A stretch of DNA of 64,000 bases from Trichosphaerium sp. ATCC 40318 (Eukaryota > Discosea > Flabellinia > Trichosidae): assembly GCA_038496445.1 (NCBI GenBank), contig JALMLS010000397.1, positions 62,001 through 126,000 on the forward strand, in the 5' to 3' direction. The position numbers were made by a program, and so were the translations under genes. A model generated the notes under the pieces. That model did not search any database, was not told where the DNA came from, and saw only the letters and a program-made list of their open reading frames with translations. Of this stretch, positions 54,970-64,000 are shown one piece after another (position 1 is the stretch's first letter; each line of letters begins with the position of its first letter).

Positions 54970-57544
54970 ATGAGCAACAACTCAACTGCTCTTCTTACAA
55001 TACTCTTACTCTCAGTATTTACTATTGTATCCAGCTGTACGTCAAGTGATATTTGTTACACATAGTGCTCCTCAAGAGTTCTAAACTTATACTTTTTTTA
55101 GCCGTTTTTCAGGCATCAATTGTTGGAGACCAAACATGTAGACGAAACTCTGATACAATGGGTGTACCGTCGAGCACTCTTACTTGGGGTGATGACGGAA
55201 ATAGATTCTCAGTAATTAAATTCACGATTTTTACCAACGAAGGTGGTGTAGTCCCAAGTGGATCTACAGTTGACTCCGCTGCTTTAACATTCATTGGTGA
55301 AAATGATGGAAGCTATCGGGGAAATGTTTATAGATCAGCTGTTGACTGGGATGAGGATACTGTCAACTACCAAAACTTTGGTGCTTCTGCCGGTGCCGAT
55401 GTTGAAGACTATGCCGGTGCTTCTGTTGCCGAAATACCTGACACAGAGAGGGACCAAGCCATTACCATTGATGTTACTAGTGCTGTTAGAGCTTGGAATA
55501 CTGGTGAAAACAATTTCGGATTTGTCATTGTACCAAGTGCGTTCTTATTTTTACCTTAACCACATGTCATTACTAACTGTTTTCTTTTTTTTTAGATGGT
55601 AGAGGTAGAAGTCGTTCTTCAGTTTACTCCTCAGAATCACAAAACAGGCCGGTACTTGAAATAACAACCCGCGAAGAGTACCAAGGATATAATGGCATTG
55701 GAAACAACGTACAAAATCCTACATATGGTTCTGTAAACGCTCCTTTATTGCGTCAAGTTATGGGTGCTAATGGTAATATCGTAATACCGCCATCATACCA
55801 AGATGGTCTTTCTTCTGTACGTTACAACACCCAGTTTTTTTCAGTATGTTTTGTTTAACTAACTTCCTCACTAGCCACGTGAATTGGATTCTAATGGTGA
55901 CCCATTACCTTCAGTAAGACTAGTAAGTAATCTTGTTGCCAACCACATTGAGCAAAGATCACGTGCAAGAAACCCAAGAAGGTACTTTCAAGACCTGAAA
56001 ACAAAAAAATCGTTTCTTTACCCCTTGCTGTTGCTCACTTTGGTTCCTTAGACATACTGATTTATTGACATACTTCGGGCAATTCTTGGATCACGATATT
56101 GATTTAACTCCAGAAGGTGGAGCAGAGTTCAATATTCAAGTACCTCCAAATGATCCAGTCTTCTCCCGTGAACTTCATTTTACAAGAGCTCGACAAATAG
56201 CTGGAACTCCCGCAACAGATCCTATAGAGCATCCTAACATAATCAGTGCTTTCATTGACGGTACTAATGTATATGGATCTGATCTCGACCGTGCTACTAA
56301 GTTGAGAACATTGTACGACAAACAATCTTTGAGGTATTTTTTTTTTACTAACTATCTGACCTAGGAGTAACGGGCTTATGAAAACTAGTAGTGGTGACTT
56401 TTTGCCTTTTAATCTTGATGAACTCAACCTCGGTATGGCCAACATTGGCTTTGTTCCTGATAATGAAACATTCGTTGCTGGAGATATCCGTGCCAATGAA
56501 AACGCTGTATTGATGTCTCTTCATACTTTATTTATAAGAGAACATAACAGGATTGCTGGAGAGCTTCAAACAGAAAATCCAACATGGTCAGATGAGAGAC
56601 TATACCAAGAAGCTAGAATGCGCGTTATTGCAACCCTTCAATCTATTACTATGTATGAATGGCTTCCAGAGGTTATTGGAAACATACCAAGCTACAGTGT
56701 ACGTACAGCTATCATTTTTCTTTCTTTACAAAGTGCTAACTCTGTTTCCAGGGATACAACGATAACGTTAATCCTGGTATCATGAGCGTTTTCTCAGGAG
56801 CAGCTTTCCGTTTCGGACACAGTTTAATCAGTACTATAATCCACAGAGTCGACCCAGACTTTCACTCTATTCCACAAGGACCTCTTCTTCTCAGAAACGC
56901 TTTTTTCAACCCTGTCTCTATTCAATACGGAATTGGTTCTATTCTCAGAGGTGTCATGATGCAACAACATGAATCTGTTGACGTACTCATCAGCGACGAC
57001 TTGAGAAACTTCTTGTTTCAAACTGTCGGCGGTGGAGGAGCAAGCAGACACGATTTATTTTCTTTGAATCTTCAAAGAGGCAGAGATTTGGGTCTACCAG
57101 ACTACAACACACTTCGTGCTGCATACGGATTTAACAGACTTACCGACTTCTCTGAAATTTCAAGCGACCCTGCTACAGTCAATGCGCTTGCTACTGCGTA
57201 TGTCAGTATTGACGATATTGATCCTTTCGTTGGTGGTCTTGCTGAAGGTACTGCTTACATTATAGTATGATATCACGTGTCTTATTTTATTTATAGATCA
57301 CCTTCAAGACAGTAAAATGGGTGAGTTGTTCACAGCTATTCTCCGAGATCAATTTGTCAGGTTGAGAGATGGTGACAGGTTCTGGTTTGAAAATGGACGC
57401 TTTTCAGATCAAGAAACACAAGCGTTGAGAAATACAAAAATGTTGGATGTTATCATTCGTAACACTGACACAAACCAAAGCACAGCCCAAGATTTCGTAT
57501 CTGCTTTCTCTCTCAGTGACGCAGCAAACGTACCTAATATGTAA
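54970..57544 (+). CDS. Secreted animal-type haem peroxidase with N-terminal DNRLRE/CBM96-like domain
   Basis: ATG 54970 with signal peptide ([20 protein letters not shown]). The first about 170 residues fit a DNRLRE/CBM96 beta-sandwich ([56 protein letters not shown]). The peroxidase part follows: [15 protein letters not shown] (distal His region), [54 protein letters not shown] (proximal His in FGHS), [17 protein letters not shown]. All core motifs look intact, ending SDAANVPNM with TAA 57542-57544. Such enzymes oxidise halides or phenols, often for extracellular matrix cross-linking or defence. Six or more GT-AG introns are visible. Confidence 0.9.
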
Positions 57545-57850
57545 GTGGACTCGAACCACACTGTAAATAAATATGTAGCTACATTTAAAGTCATGTTGTT
57601 GTTGTCAAGTTCTTAACTTTACCAATCTTAGATAAAGGTGACTATCCCTCCCCGACCAGTACATATTGTAGTGCATTAAATATAGGGAGAATGGTGGCGT
57701 GTAAAATACTTGTATCAATTTCCAAGAAGAGATTGTTTGTGCTACACTAGCTCGCTTCACTGATGCATCTTCCGAAAATTGTGGGAAACAATTATTATTT
57801 TAGAATGAGATTTGTGAAATAAATCACTGTGTACATTGACAACACAACAA
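57545..57850. other. Intergenic, no gene seen
   Basis: About 300 bp between the peroxidase gene and the zinc-site orphan. No exon or clear motif. Confidence 0.6.
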
Positions 57851-58408
57851 ATGGCGTTATCACAAGAAAGACTGCAATACCTAATCAAAAATTACTACAA
57901 AACGGATATACGCTCAGAATGGGAAGCATACGAAAAAATATGCGCAAAAACGAAGCAAACACCTCTAGATTTATTAAAAGATCATAAACTATACACTCCA
58001 ACAAGTATTTTTACTATTTCAGCAATTACAACAAAAATAAGGTCTGAGCGGGAAAAAATAATACAAGGAGACGATTCATTAGCTGAGGAAGCGAAGAAAG
58101 AGCGTCTAGCAAAACGTCAGAAACGTGAAGAAGATTACGCCCAAAAACTAGGTAAAAAGTGCGAAAAATGCAATGGCACTAAGTTGTTGTATCTCTGCGG
58201 GCGTGGAAAGGATAATAATCACTGGACATTGCCTTCTGGTGCACAAGGAGAAGGATATATACCTTCTTTCCCTGGTTTGACAGATGGTTGTGGTGATGCT
58301 GTAGCTATAGATGTTTGCCTCGGTTGTGGTTGGATAGTAGGAATGAATTTGCAAGCTTTACGGGATTTTGTTGAAGAAGAAGAAACACAAGAGGAAAGCG
58401 GCATGTAA
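57851..58408 (+). CDS. Orphan protein with a four-Cys zinc-type site
   Basis: A single exon, ATG 57851 to TAA 58406-58408, 185 aa. The first half is helical and charged (QERLQYLIKNYYKTDIRSEW, EEAKKERLAKRQKREEDYA). Then KKCEKCNGTKLLYLCGRGKD, a Gly-rich loop (SGAQGEGYIPSFPGLTDGCG) and DVCLGCGWIVGMN. The CxxC...CxxC pairs suggest one zinc-ribbon-like site with an inserted loop holding His and further Cys. The C-terminus is acidic (DFVEEEETQEES). I recognise no family; the strong Gly/Cys pattern suggests a conserved fold worth a profile search. Confidence 0.68.
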   Translation: MALSQERLQYLIKNYYKTDIRSEWEAYEKICAKTKQTPLDLLKDHKLYTPTSIFTISAITTKIRSEREKIIQGDDSLAEEAKKERLAKRQKREEDYAQKLGKKCEKCNGTKLLYLCGRGKDNNHWTLPSGAQGEGYIPSFPGLTDGCGDAVAIDVCLGCGWIVGMNLQALRDFVEEEETQEESGM

Positions 58409-58882
58409 TTCAGCAGTGAGTACTAATATTGCTTCCAAATAAATGACCCATTGTCTTGAAGTACAAGGCTCGTTCAAAATTGAGTTAAAAAACACGTGAT
58501 ATTCTATTGCGTGTCTTCTTGCAGCCATAGTTGTTAATTGTTGTATTGTTGTATTGTAGGTAGTTACAAATGCCTTCATGATTCACCAGTGCATTAGGGT
58601 TTGATGTGAGATCCAACCAATAGCGGAAACCTCTGGAGCTCAAGATGAGCATATTCTGACTTTGCAAAAAAAAAAAGAGTCCACGTGATATTTAGGAACA
58701 CATAAACAACCCTGACCTGTATTCCGTGCTTAAAACCAAACCAGTAAAAGAATTATTGCTGATTCTCTAGATTATAATGTGCTACTAAATTTGAATTCAA
58801 CTCGAATCTGATTGGATAGAATTACAAACTCGCTTAACTACAAATATTTTGTTTGTACAAGTATTTACAAGTAAATCTTAGC
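58409..58882. promoter_or_regulatory. Promoter side of the AlkB-like gene
   Basis: Two CACGTG palindromes, at 58493-58498 and 58682-58687, both followed by ATAT or ATATT. No exon found. Confidence 0.4.
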
Positions 58883-59744
58883 ATGTCAACAACAGATACA
58901 AGTTTTGAGATTCCCCCAAAAGGTGGTATCATAGGACGAAGTGTTCTTTCTACAAGTGACCAAGAACAATTGTTTAACTACATGCTTACAATGGCTGCAC
59001 CAGTACGTTGTTTGCTGGAAATATGATTGTATAATTCTTACCACTTTGTATTAACATATCTTTCTCAACAGAGATATATTGCTGATTTGAAATCAATGGC
59101 ATCAAGTGACAAATTCAAGGACAAGAATTTTCCTTTCCCAATGACATACTACAGGAATGCACTTACAGATGAATGTACAATGAAAGAAAGTACGTTTATA
59201 GTTTGTAATCTACTTTAATTAACACCCGTTTTAGAACCTACGAAGACCCTACAATGGATTAACGGCATCCTCGACGATATAAAAAGCTATGTTTCAGAGC
59301 ATGAAGATACCGCAAATCTCGAAGACATGTACAAAATAGGAAATCTAACGATTGACAGTTTCAGGGCTCAGCTGTACCCTAAAAAGGGCTTGTTGTGTAA
59401 ACATAAGGATCCCGGTAAGTACTTTTAAGAGTAGTACAATAGAGCTTACTCCATCCGAATTTAAATGGGCTGGAAGCCTCACACTTGGTGCACCTTGTGA
59501 CTTTATGTTTGATGGACACTTAATCAAACTATACTCAGGAGATATTGTATTCGGTAACTTAGGTAAAATCGAGCATGAGGTCGTAAAAGTATATCCAGAT
59601 GAGGTACCTTCATGGTGGCACTCTGTGGAAAATCTTGGATATGCTCGTTGTAATGTTCAATTTCGTCAGTATGATCAATACACTGGAAAAAAACAAACTG
59701 TAAAAGAGTACGATGATTATATAAATTCCTGGCAGCGCAATTGA
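58883..59744 (+). CDS. AlkB-like 2-oxoglutarate/Fe(II) dioxygenase
   Basis: ATG 58883 (MSTTDTSFEIPPKGGIIGRS), then NFPFPMTYYRNAL, a helical lid, RAQLYPKKGLLCKHKDP with the HxD iron site, FKWAGSLTLGAPCDFMFDGH (the family's ..SLGa...F), IKLYSGDIVFGNLGKIEHEV with the distal His, and LGYARCNVQFRQY with the 2OG-binding Arg pair. It ends YDDYINSWQRN, TAA 59742-59744. Family members demethylate nucleic acids or proteins; the substrate cannot be told. The intron 59415-59442 is only 28 nt, yet is required to join HKDP to the SLTLG exon in frame. Confidence 0.84.
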
Positions 59745-59965
59745 TCCCTGATTGACATCTTCCTTACTTTATTAACCAAGATGTATTTAATCTCACAGTG
59801 ACAACCATGTATAAGCGCATAAAACAACCGATCGAACATAAAAAAGACGCAATGAGAAACATGTTTAACTTACTAGTTTTATTACTTCGCAACTCAAAGA
59901 AAAAAGGCAATTGTTGTAAAAGTGTAGTTTATTGTTATTTTAAAGGATATCAGACAAGTACGTGC

Positions 59966-60523
59966 TTATGAGTCAATTTGGATGACTGCAGTATGGGTGC
60001 CTTTTGTGAAATCGTTGTAGTTAGGCTTGTCTCCTTGATTCAAGGCACCATACTTGGTCCAGTTATCCATTACAAGAGCCATTGAATAAGCGGAGCGAGT
60101 ATCGCAAATCAACTCTTCCCTGTCTTTGTTCTTCTTGAACACCTTATTCATAAACTTGGACATCTTTGATACTTCGGTCGATTTAATACGGTCGCGTCCA
60201 GTTACAGCAGATGTTTCAAGTAACTGCTTAACAAGCTCAAGGAATTTTCTTATCTGAGCGATAATAAGAGTCAAGTCTTTGCAAAAGACCTCTGACTTTT
60301 TGAGGCATTTGTATGCCTCTCCTGTTTGCAACTCGGCGTGACATTCAGTTAGAAACTCGCTGATTAAGTTTGCTTTAGCTACTGACTTTGCAAGAGATTG
60401 TCTGTCATCTTCGTCCAGTGCACCTTTTTTTGATTCGGTGGCAGTGTTATAGATGTCAAGGCCTAGGGCGCCTGCTCCTACGAGTGCTGTGAGTACTGCT
60501 GCTGCTGCTACTGCTGATGCCAT
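59966..60523 (-). CDS. Intronless helical orphan with N-terminal hydrophobic segment
   Basis: Minus-strand ATG at 60523, 185 aa, stop at 59966-59968. It starts MASAVAAAAVLTALVGAGAL, a signal-peptide or membrane helix, then a mostly helical chain (DRQSLAKSVAKANLISEFLT, IIAQIRKFLELVKQLLETSA) with three or four Cys (ECHAE, YKCLKK, VFCKDL, LICDTR), and a polar C-terminus (YGALNQGDKPNYNDFTKGTH). It has no intron, unlike most neighbours. No family is recognised. It could be secreted or tail-exposed; function unknown. Confidence 0.7.
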   Translation of the reverse strand: MASAVAAAAVLTALVGAGALGLDIYNTATESKKGALDEDDRQSLAKSVAKANLISEFLTECHAELQTGEAYKCLKKSEVFCKDLTLIIAQIRKFLELVKQLLETSAVTGRDRIKSTEVSKMSKFMNKVFKKNKDREELICDTRSAYSMALVMDNWTKYGALNQGDKPNYNDFTKGTHTAVIQIDS

Positions 60524-61673
60524 GTTGTTGATGGGGACGAAGTTGTATTATTTTGTTTTCTTGTACCTGTACTTAACACGCAAACTAAACTACAAAACCA
60601 CTTCTCAAAAGTTAGGCCAAAACTTTTTTTTGGAGTATATGCCATACTTTTATTATAGCCTAGTGTTATAGCATAGCTGGCCAACTGTTGCGTATTTTAG
60701 TTGTTGATGTAGTTCTTTATTAACTTCAGTTTTTTTGAAGTTCACAAATAAAAAATCGGAAAAAACCAACCTTTCCTGCCAGTGTATGTATTAGCGATAA
60801 TTTGAAAAACTGCTGTATTACGCATGAAGCATCAACCTGTAGTTTTGCCGAAAGAAGATTTGGCCTAATTTTTCTTTGCAAACTAACAAACATCTGTACT
60901 GAACTATCGCAAGTGAAGATTTGTTCTTGACTTGATCAATTACACATTGCAATACTAGTTTTGTATGTGTATTGTTGCGCTATCTGAAATCATCATACTA
61001 TGCTGTACGTTTCTTAAAATCCAAATACATGCACAAACTTAGGCTACTCTAGACAATTCTATTATGAGTTTTTCTTTTTCATTGTCGATCATCGTTCAAT
61101 CTTGCTGGGAACGAAACATAGAAACACACCTGGATATTTTGCTTTCATGATGTTAGATACTTTCTTCACTAGCCACAGCTTGAACCATTTAACCTTAACT
61201 TTACTGTAAAAGTTATAATAATCACGTGTTTTAATAAAACGTTTGATATCATGTGCAACAAAAGTGATTCCAAATAATTGCACGTATGACAATTAGTCTA
61301 GTTTCATTTTTCATGGCGTGTCACGCCATGTGCGTAAAGAATTATGACACGTCGAGCTATAAATTTTCGTAACAAATTCTACTACTAAGAGTACATTCTG
61401 ACGAATTAGCAGAGAAACAAAAAACCGGTATATCAAGAATCTAGTGAAATCCACAAATTTTTTTTTTGTAACTTTCTAATGGCAATTCAACGCTTATTGT
61501 CCGATACTTATTAAAAACCTATTATACACTCATTTTAATAACGTTGGTTGTGATTTTAAGGCTTTTTAAATTAATTTAGAGTATATTTGTTTGACACGAA
61601 ACGATAATAAGTTGGTAGCGCTCTTTTACCATTTTAAGAGTAATTTGTAGCGCTTTTGAAAGCTATTTGGTGC
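60524..61673. other. Intergenic, about 1.1 kb, with a perfect inverted repeat
   Basis: AT-rich, no supported exon (the minus-strand open stretch 61089-61292 looks random). It holds a CACGTG near 61225 and the 19-bp inverted repeat at 61312-61330. Confidence 0.5.
61312..61330. repeat. Perfect 9-bp inverted repeat
   Basis: CATGGCGTGTCACGCCATG: two 9-bp arms with a single central T. It is GC-rich against an AT-rich background, so it could be a dimeric protein-binding site or a small hairpin. Confidence 0.7.
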
Positions 61674-62186
61674 CTACTTGCCACCCATTTGTTCGCGCTG
61701 TTTTTTGTCCTCAGTTTCGGAGATACCATAGCGTGTGCTGTTCGCTGTGTAGTTCTAAAACAGGAGTTTAGTTAAAATGTCGCTTGTTGCGTCAATTTGT
61801 ATTATAAATACTAAATTAGCGGCTACTGTAGTAACATACTGCGACTCTGGCTTGGTTGTCTTGATCAATTGTTTTTTGTCTCAATTGAGAAATACTGAAG
61901 CTCTCTTGTCTACCAGAACCTAAACAGTGGTGTCAAGACGACTTTTCTTGTGATCTTTTTTACTAATTTGTAATTGCTTTACCTTCTACACCTTTAGATC
62001 CCCACCGTTGTTCTTCCTACGCTCATAATTAGCAAAATACGAATAAATATAACGCTACTATACCTCAGTAACATCGTTTATGAAGTCTGCGTCAGTTTCC
62101 CAATCATCGTCGTCATCCATACCAGGATCAGGTAGTTTATTAGGATCATGGGCACCCAAGTCTTCTGGTCTACCGTAAACACTCAT
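61674..62186 (-). CDS. Mini-cortactin: HS1/cortactin N-terminal acidic module
   Basis: Minus-strand ATG at 62186 opens MSVYGRPEDLGAHDPNKLPD. The N-terminal acidic Arp2/3-binding region of cortactin/HS1 is plain: DDDDDWETDADFINDVTEEE then QRWGSKGVEGSGRQESFSIS and QLRQKTIDQDNQARVA, matching [20 protein letters not shown] of the family. It then ends NYTANSTRYGISETEDKKQR EQMGGK at TAG 61674-61676, about 105 aa in all. There are no actin-binding cortactin repeats and no SH3 domain. It may be a stand-alone Arp2/3 regulator. Introns start GTATAG, GTAAAG and GTATGT. It shares a 300-bp divergent promoter with the next gene, with CACGTG at 62411-62416. Confidence 0.82.
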
Positions 62187-62491
62187 TGTAACGGGTTTTA
62201 TGTAGTTTAAAAATAGGCCAGGAAATATAAGGTAAGACAAAGTCAAACAACCCAAAAATTGAAATAAGTGATTGCCTATGAGTGCCAATCAAACTAAGTA
62301 AGGAAGAGCTATGGCTGTTTCGATAGTGTCTTGCATTTTCATGCAAATCTTGGTGTATTTCTCAGTACTATAGAACTGCATGAAGCTAAGTTTTGTAACA
62401 TTATTTAAGCACGTGTTTTAGACTACTTTGAATACGTCGCTATTCTTTTTGGATGTAGGCTTAACTCTTACACTTAAAATACCTTTAATCA
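62187..62491. promoter_or_regulatory. Divergent promoter, mini-cortactin / LamG-like gene
   Basis: About 300 bp between two head-to-head starts, with CACGTG at 62411-62416, 76 bp before the plus-strand ATG. No exon seen. Confidence 0.45.
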
Positions 62492-64000
62492 ATGCGGATT
62501 GTCTCAATACTTGTAGTACTTTGCGTGGTGGTACTAGCGCAAGTATCTACAATACGTACAAGACTACAATTTGAGGATAACTTTTTGAATTCTGTCCCGA
62601 GTTCTCCCGGCGCTTCGTTGGATGTACAGCCAAGTACTAGCGCGGATAATGTTACTTTCATCGATGGTCTCTTTGGAAAAGCGTTGCGGTTCTCTACACA
62701 GCGTTCTGGATCGCTATTAACGCTACGTACGCTACTTCAATGATTTTTTCAGTCACGTGTACAAAGATTCTATTAACACGTTTTCAGCTGGCAGTTTTAC
62801 GCCATTCACTGCAGTACCTGCAACTTTTTCGTTGTGGATAAGGCAGTATAGATACATGCTATTTTCTCGCTCAATTTTTACATTTTCTGGTAGTGGGTTT
62901 GGCATAGAGATAGATATTGGTACTCTAATCTTTTTTTTTTTTCGCTTGGATTTTTTTTTCTGATAGTCGTTTTTGTTATTGTTTAGGTGGCCTTACATGC
63001 GGTTCTCGGTGCATATCAGTTGAAGCTAGTTCTAGTGGAGAATCAGGTACACTTCAAAGAGCTTATTTAAGCGTCGTTTTAAACGATTGTTGTCTTTCAG
63101 ACGATGAAACTGGTCACGACGTATTTAATTCGAATTCTGAATGGGTATTGTTGACAATAGAGATTACAGGTCCTTCTGATGCACATGTTGTAAGCGTAAA
63201 CTGTGTGGCTACGCAGTAGCCAGTAGTAGCGAGCTATTGACTGACGAATCTTTTCTTTAGGTAAAAGTATACAGGAACAATATCCTTCTCGAAGTGCTTG
63301 ACGCTGGCGGACCAGCTCTTTCTTCAGTGTTATCAACAACACAACTATTGATTGGTGGATCTGGTGTAGATATAGATGAGTTTCGATGGTACAGTACCAT
63401 TTTTTCAAATTCAGAAAGGCACGTGCTCAGTAATGCCGCTACTTTCTTATAAGCCTCACTCAGATGTTCACAAGTCATGTGTGGAGTATTTAATGAAAAC
63501 ACTGGAGCTTGTTCATCCCCAGATTGCTCCTCATCTATTGACGGTAATCAATCGGAAAGTGGTAGCAATTTAAGCATTGTAGTCATAGGTAAACATATTA
63601 CAGTTTGTCTATTTGAAACATGATACTAAACAAACAATAGTGCTATCTGTGGTTGTATTATTGTTGCTCATTATTATCATTGCAATAGCTTCAGTATTCA
63701 TTTACAGATGCGTTGGTAGACGTAAACTAAAAACACAACATGCTACTGTTCTTAATACCATAGCAAATAGTGAAAGCGTTGGTGTGACTCCTATAGAAAC
63801 ACGTGATGCTTCACGTACGCTTTTTTTTTTCATAACACGCATTTTTCTTCATTTCCTTTTTCGTTTTATGGTCTCCTTCGTTCTTGCGGTAGCTTTGAAC
63901 GTAAACTTCATAGTAATCTATTCACATGTTATTCAGAGTCTGCTACCCGATCACAAAACCCCAGTAGGCTTACTGTGAAGCGAGGTATTGCTACAAGTAT
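62492..64000 (+). CDS. Type I membrane protein with LamG/concanavalin-like ectodomain; 3' end outside window
   Basis: ATG 62492 gives a signal peptide (MRIVSILVVLCVVVLAQV). The ectodomain starts TRLQFEDNFLNSVPSSPGAS and continues FIDGLFGKALRFST, TPFTAVPATFSLWIRQYR, ILLEVLDAGGPALSSVLSTT, QLLIGGSGVDIDEF, which follow the beta-strand order of LamG/jelly-roll domains (GxxGxALxF, FTxSxWVR, ..IGGS...DEF). One membrane helix follows (IVLSVVVLLLLIIIIAIASVFIY), then a basic cytoplasmic start (RCVGRRKLKTQH). Introns use GTACGC and similar donors; CACGTG occurs near 62755, 63419 and 63799. The reading frame runs out of the window. The ligand is unknown. Confidence 0.72.

Noticed and set aside
1-64000. 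Prokaryotic features (operons, CRISPR, Shine-Dalgarno sites)
   Set aside because: Gene structure is plainly eukaryotic, with spliceosomal introns in most genes; no direct-repeat array was seen.

Overview
This window is nuclear DNA from an intron-rich, AT-rich unicellular eukaryote. TAA, TAG and TGA all end genes, so the code is standard. About 37 protein genes lie on both strands, cut by many very short introns (mostly 37-60 nt, one only 28 nt) with an unusual GTACG-type donor. At least four introns fit only as GC-AG with a GCACG donor. Gene content mixes general eukaryotic housekeeping (RPLP0, TFIIS, SRP68, PRPF38B, DPH1, Rab32) with animal-like families (OGFOD3, a cortactin N-terminal module, a Sox/MATA-type HMG box, animal haem peroxidase, a Frizzled-like Cys-rich protein, a sacsin-type ATPase, OST-alpha/TMEM184). 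A holozoan or amoebozoan-like protist is my guess, but the sequence does not settle the lineage.

Layout. 1-8.9 kb: 3' part of a nucleoside hydrolase, MMACHC (vitamin B12 processing), a small orphan, a membrane-anchored ArsS-like radical SAM protein (minus strand), a three-RRM Vip1/BPA1-like protein, and two F-box + MORN-variant-2 paralogues flanking the last two. 9.6-17.8 kb: WD40 protein and Q/H-rich protein (minus), a mitochondrial-looking small protein, OGFOD3, a secreted Frizzled-like CRD protein, and an isolated sacsin-like HSP90-type ATPase domain. 18.2-23.6 kb: tandem BTB-like duplicates, then DPH1. 24.1-30.2 kb: coiled-coil protein, OST-alpha/TMEM184 protein (minus), an LRR relic, a Ras-like GTPase (minus). 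30.7-46.9 kb: TFIIS, RPLP0, Rab32, a large LRR protein (minus), a type I membrane protein, PRPF38B (minus), two tandem C/D snoRNAs (minus), SRP68, a mucin-like GPI-type protein. 47-64 kb: HMG-box factor (minus), transglutaminase-like protein, an unknown helical protein, DNRLRE + haem peroxidase, a zinc-site orphan, AlkB-like dioxygenase, an intronless orphan (minus), a mini-cortactin (minus), and a LamG-like membrane protein running off the end.

The genes do not form an operon or one pathway. Shared features are the splice-site code, short intergenic spaces with several head-to-head promoters, and a large excess of the palindrome CACGTG in promoters and introns. All assignments come from reading motifs and family patterns by eye; no database search was run, and exon joins are inferred from reading frame and GT/GC-AG signals.
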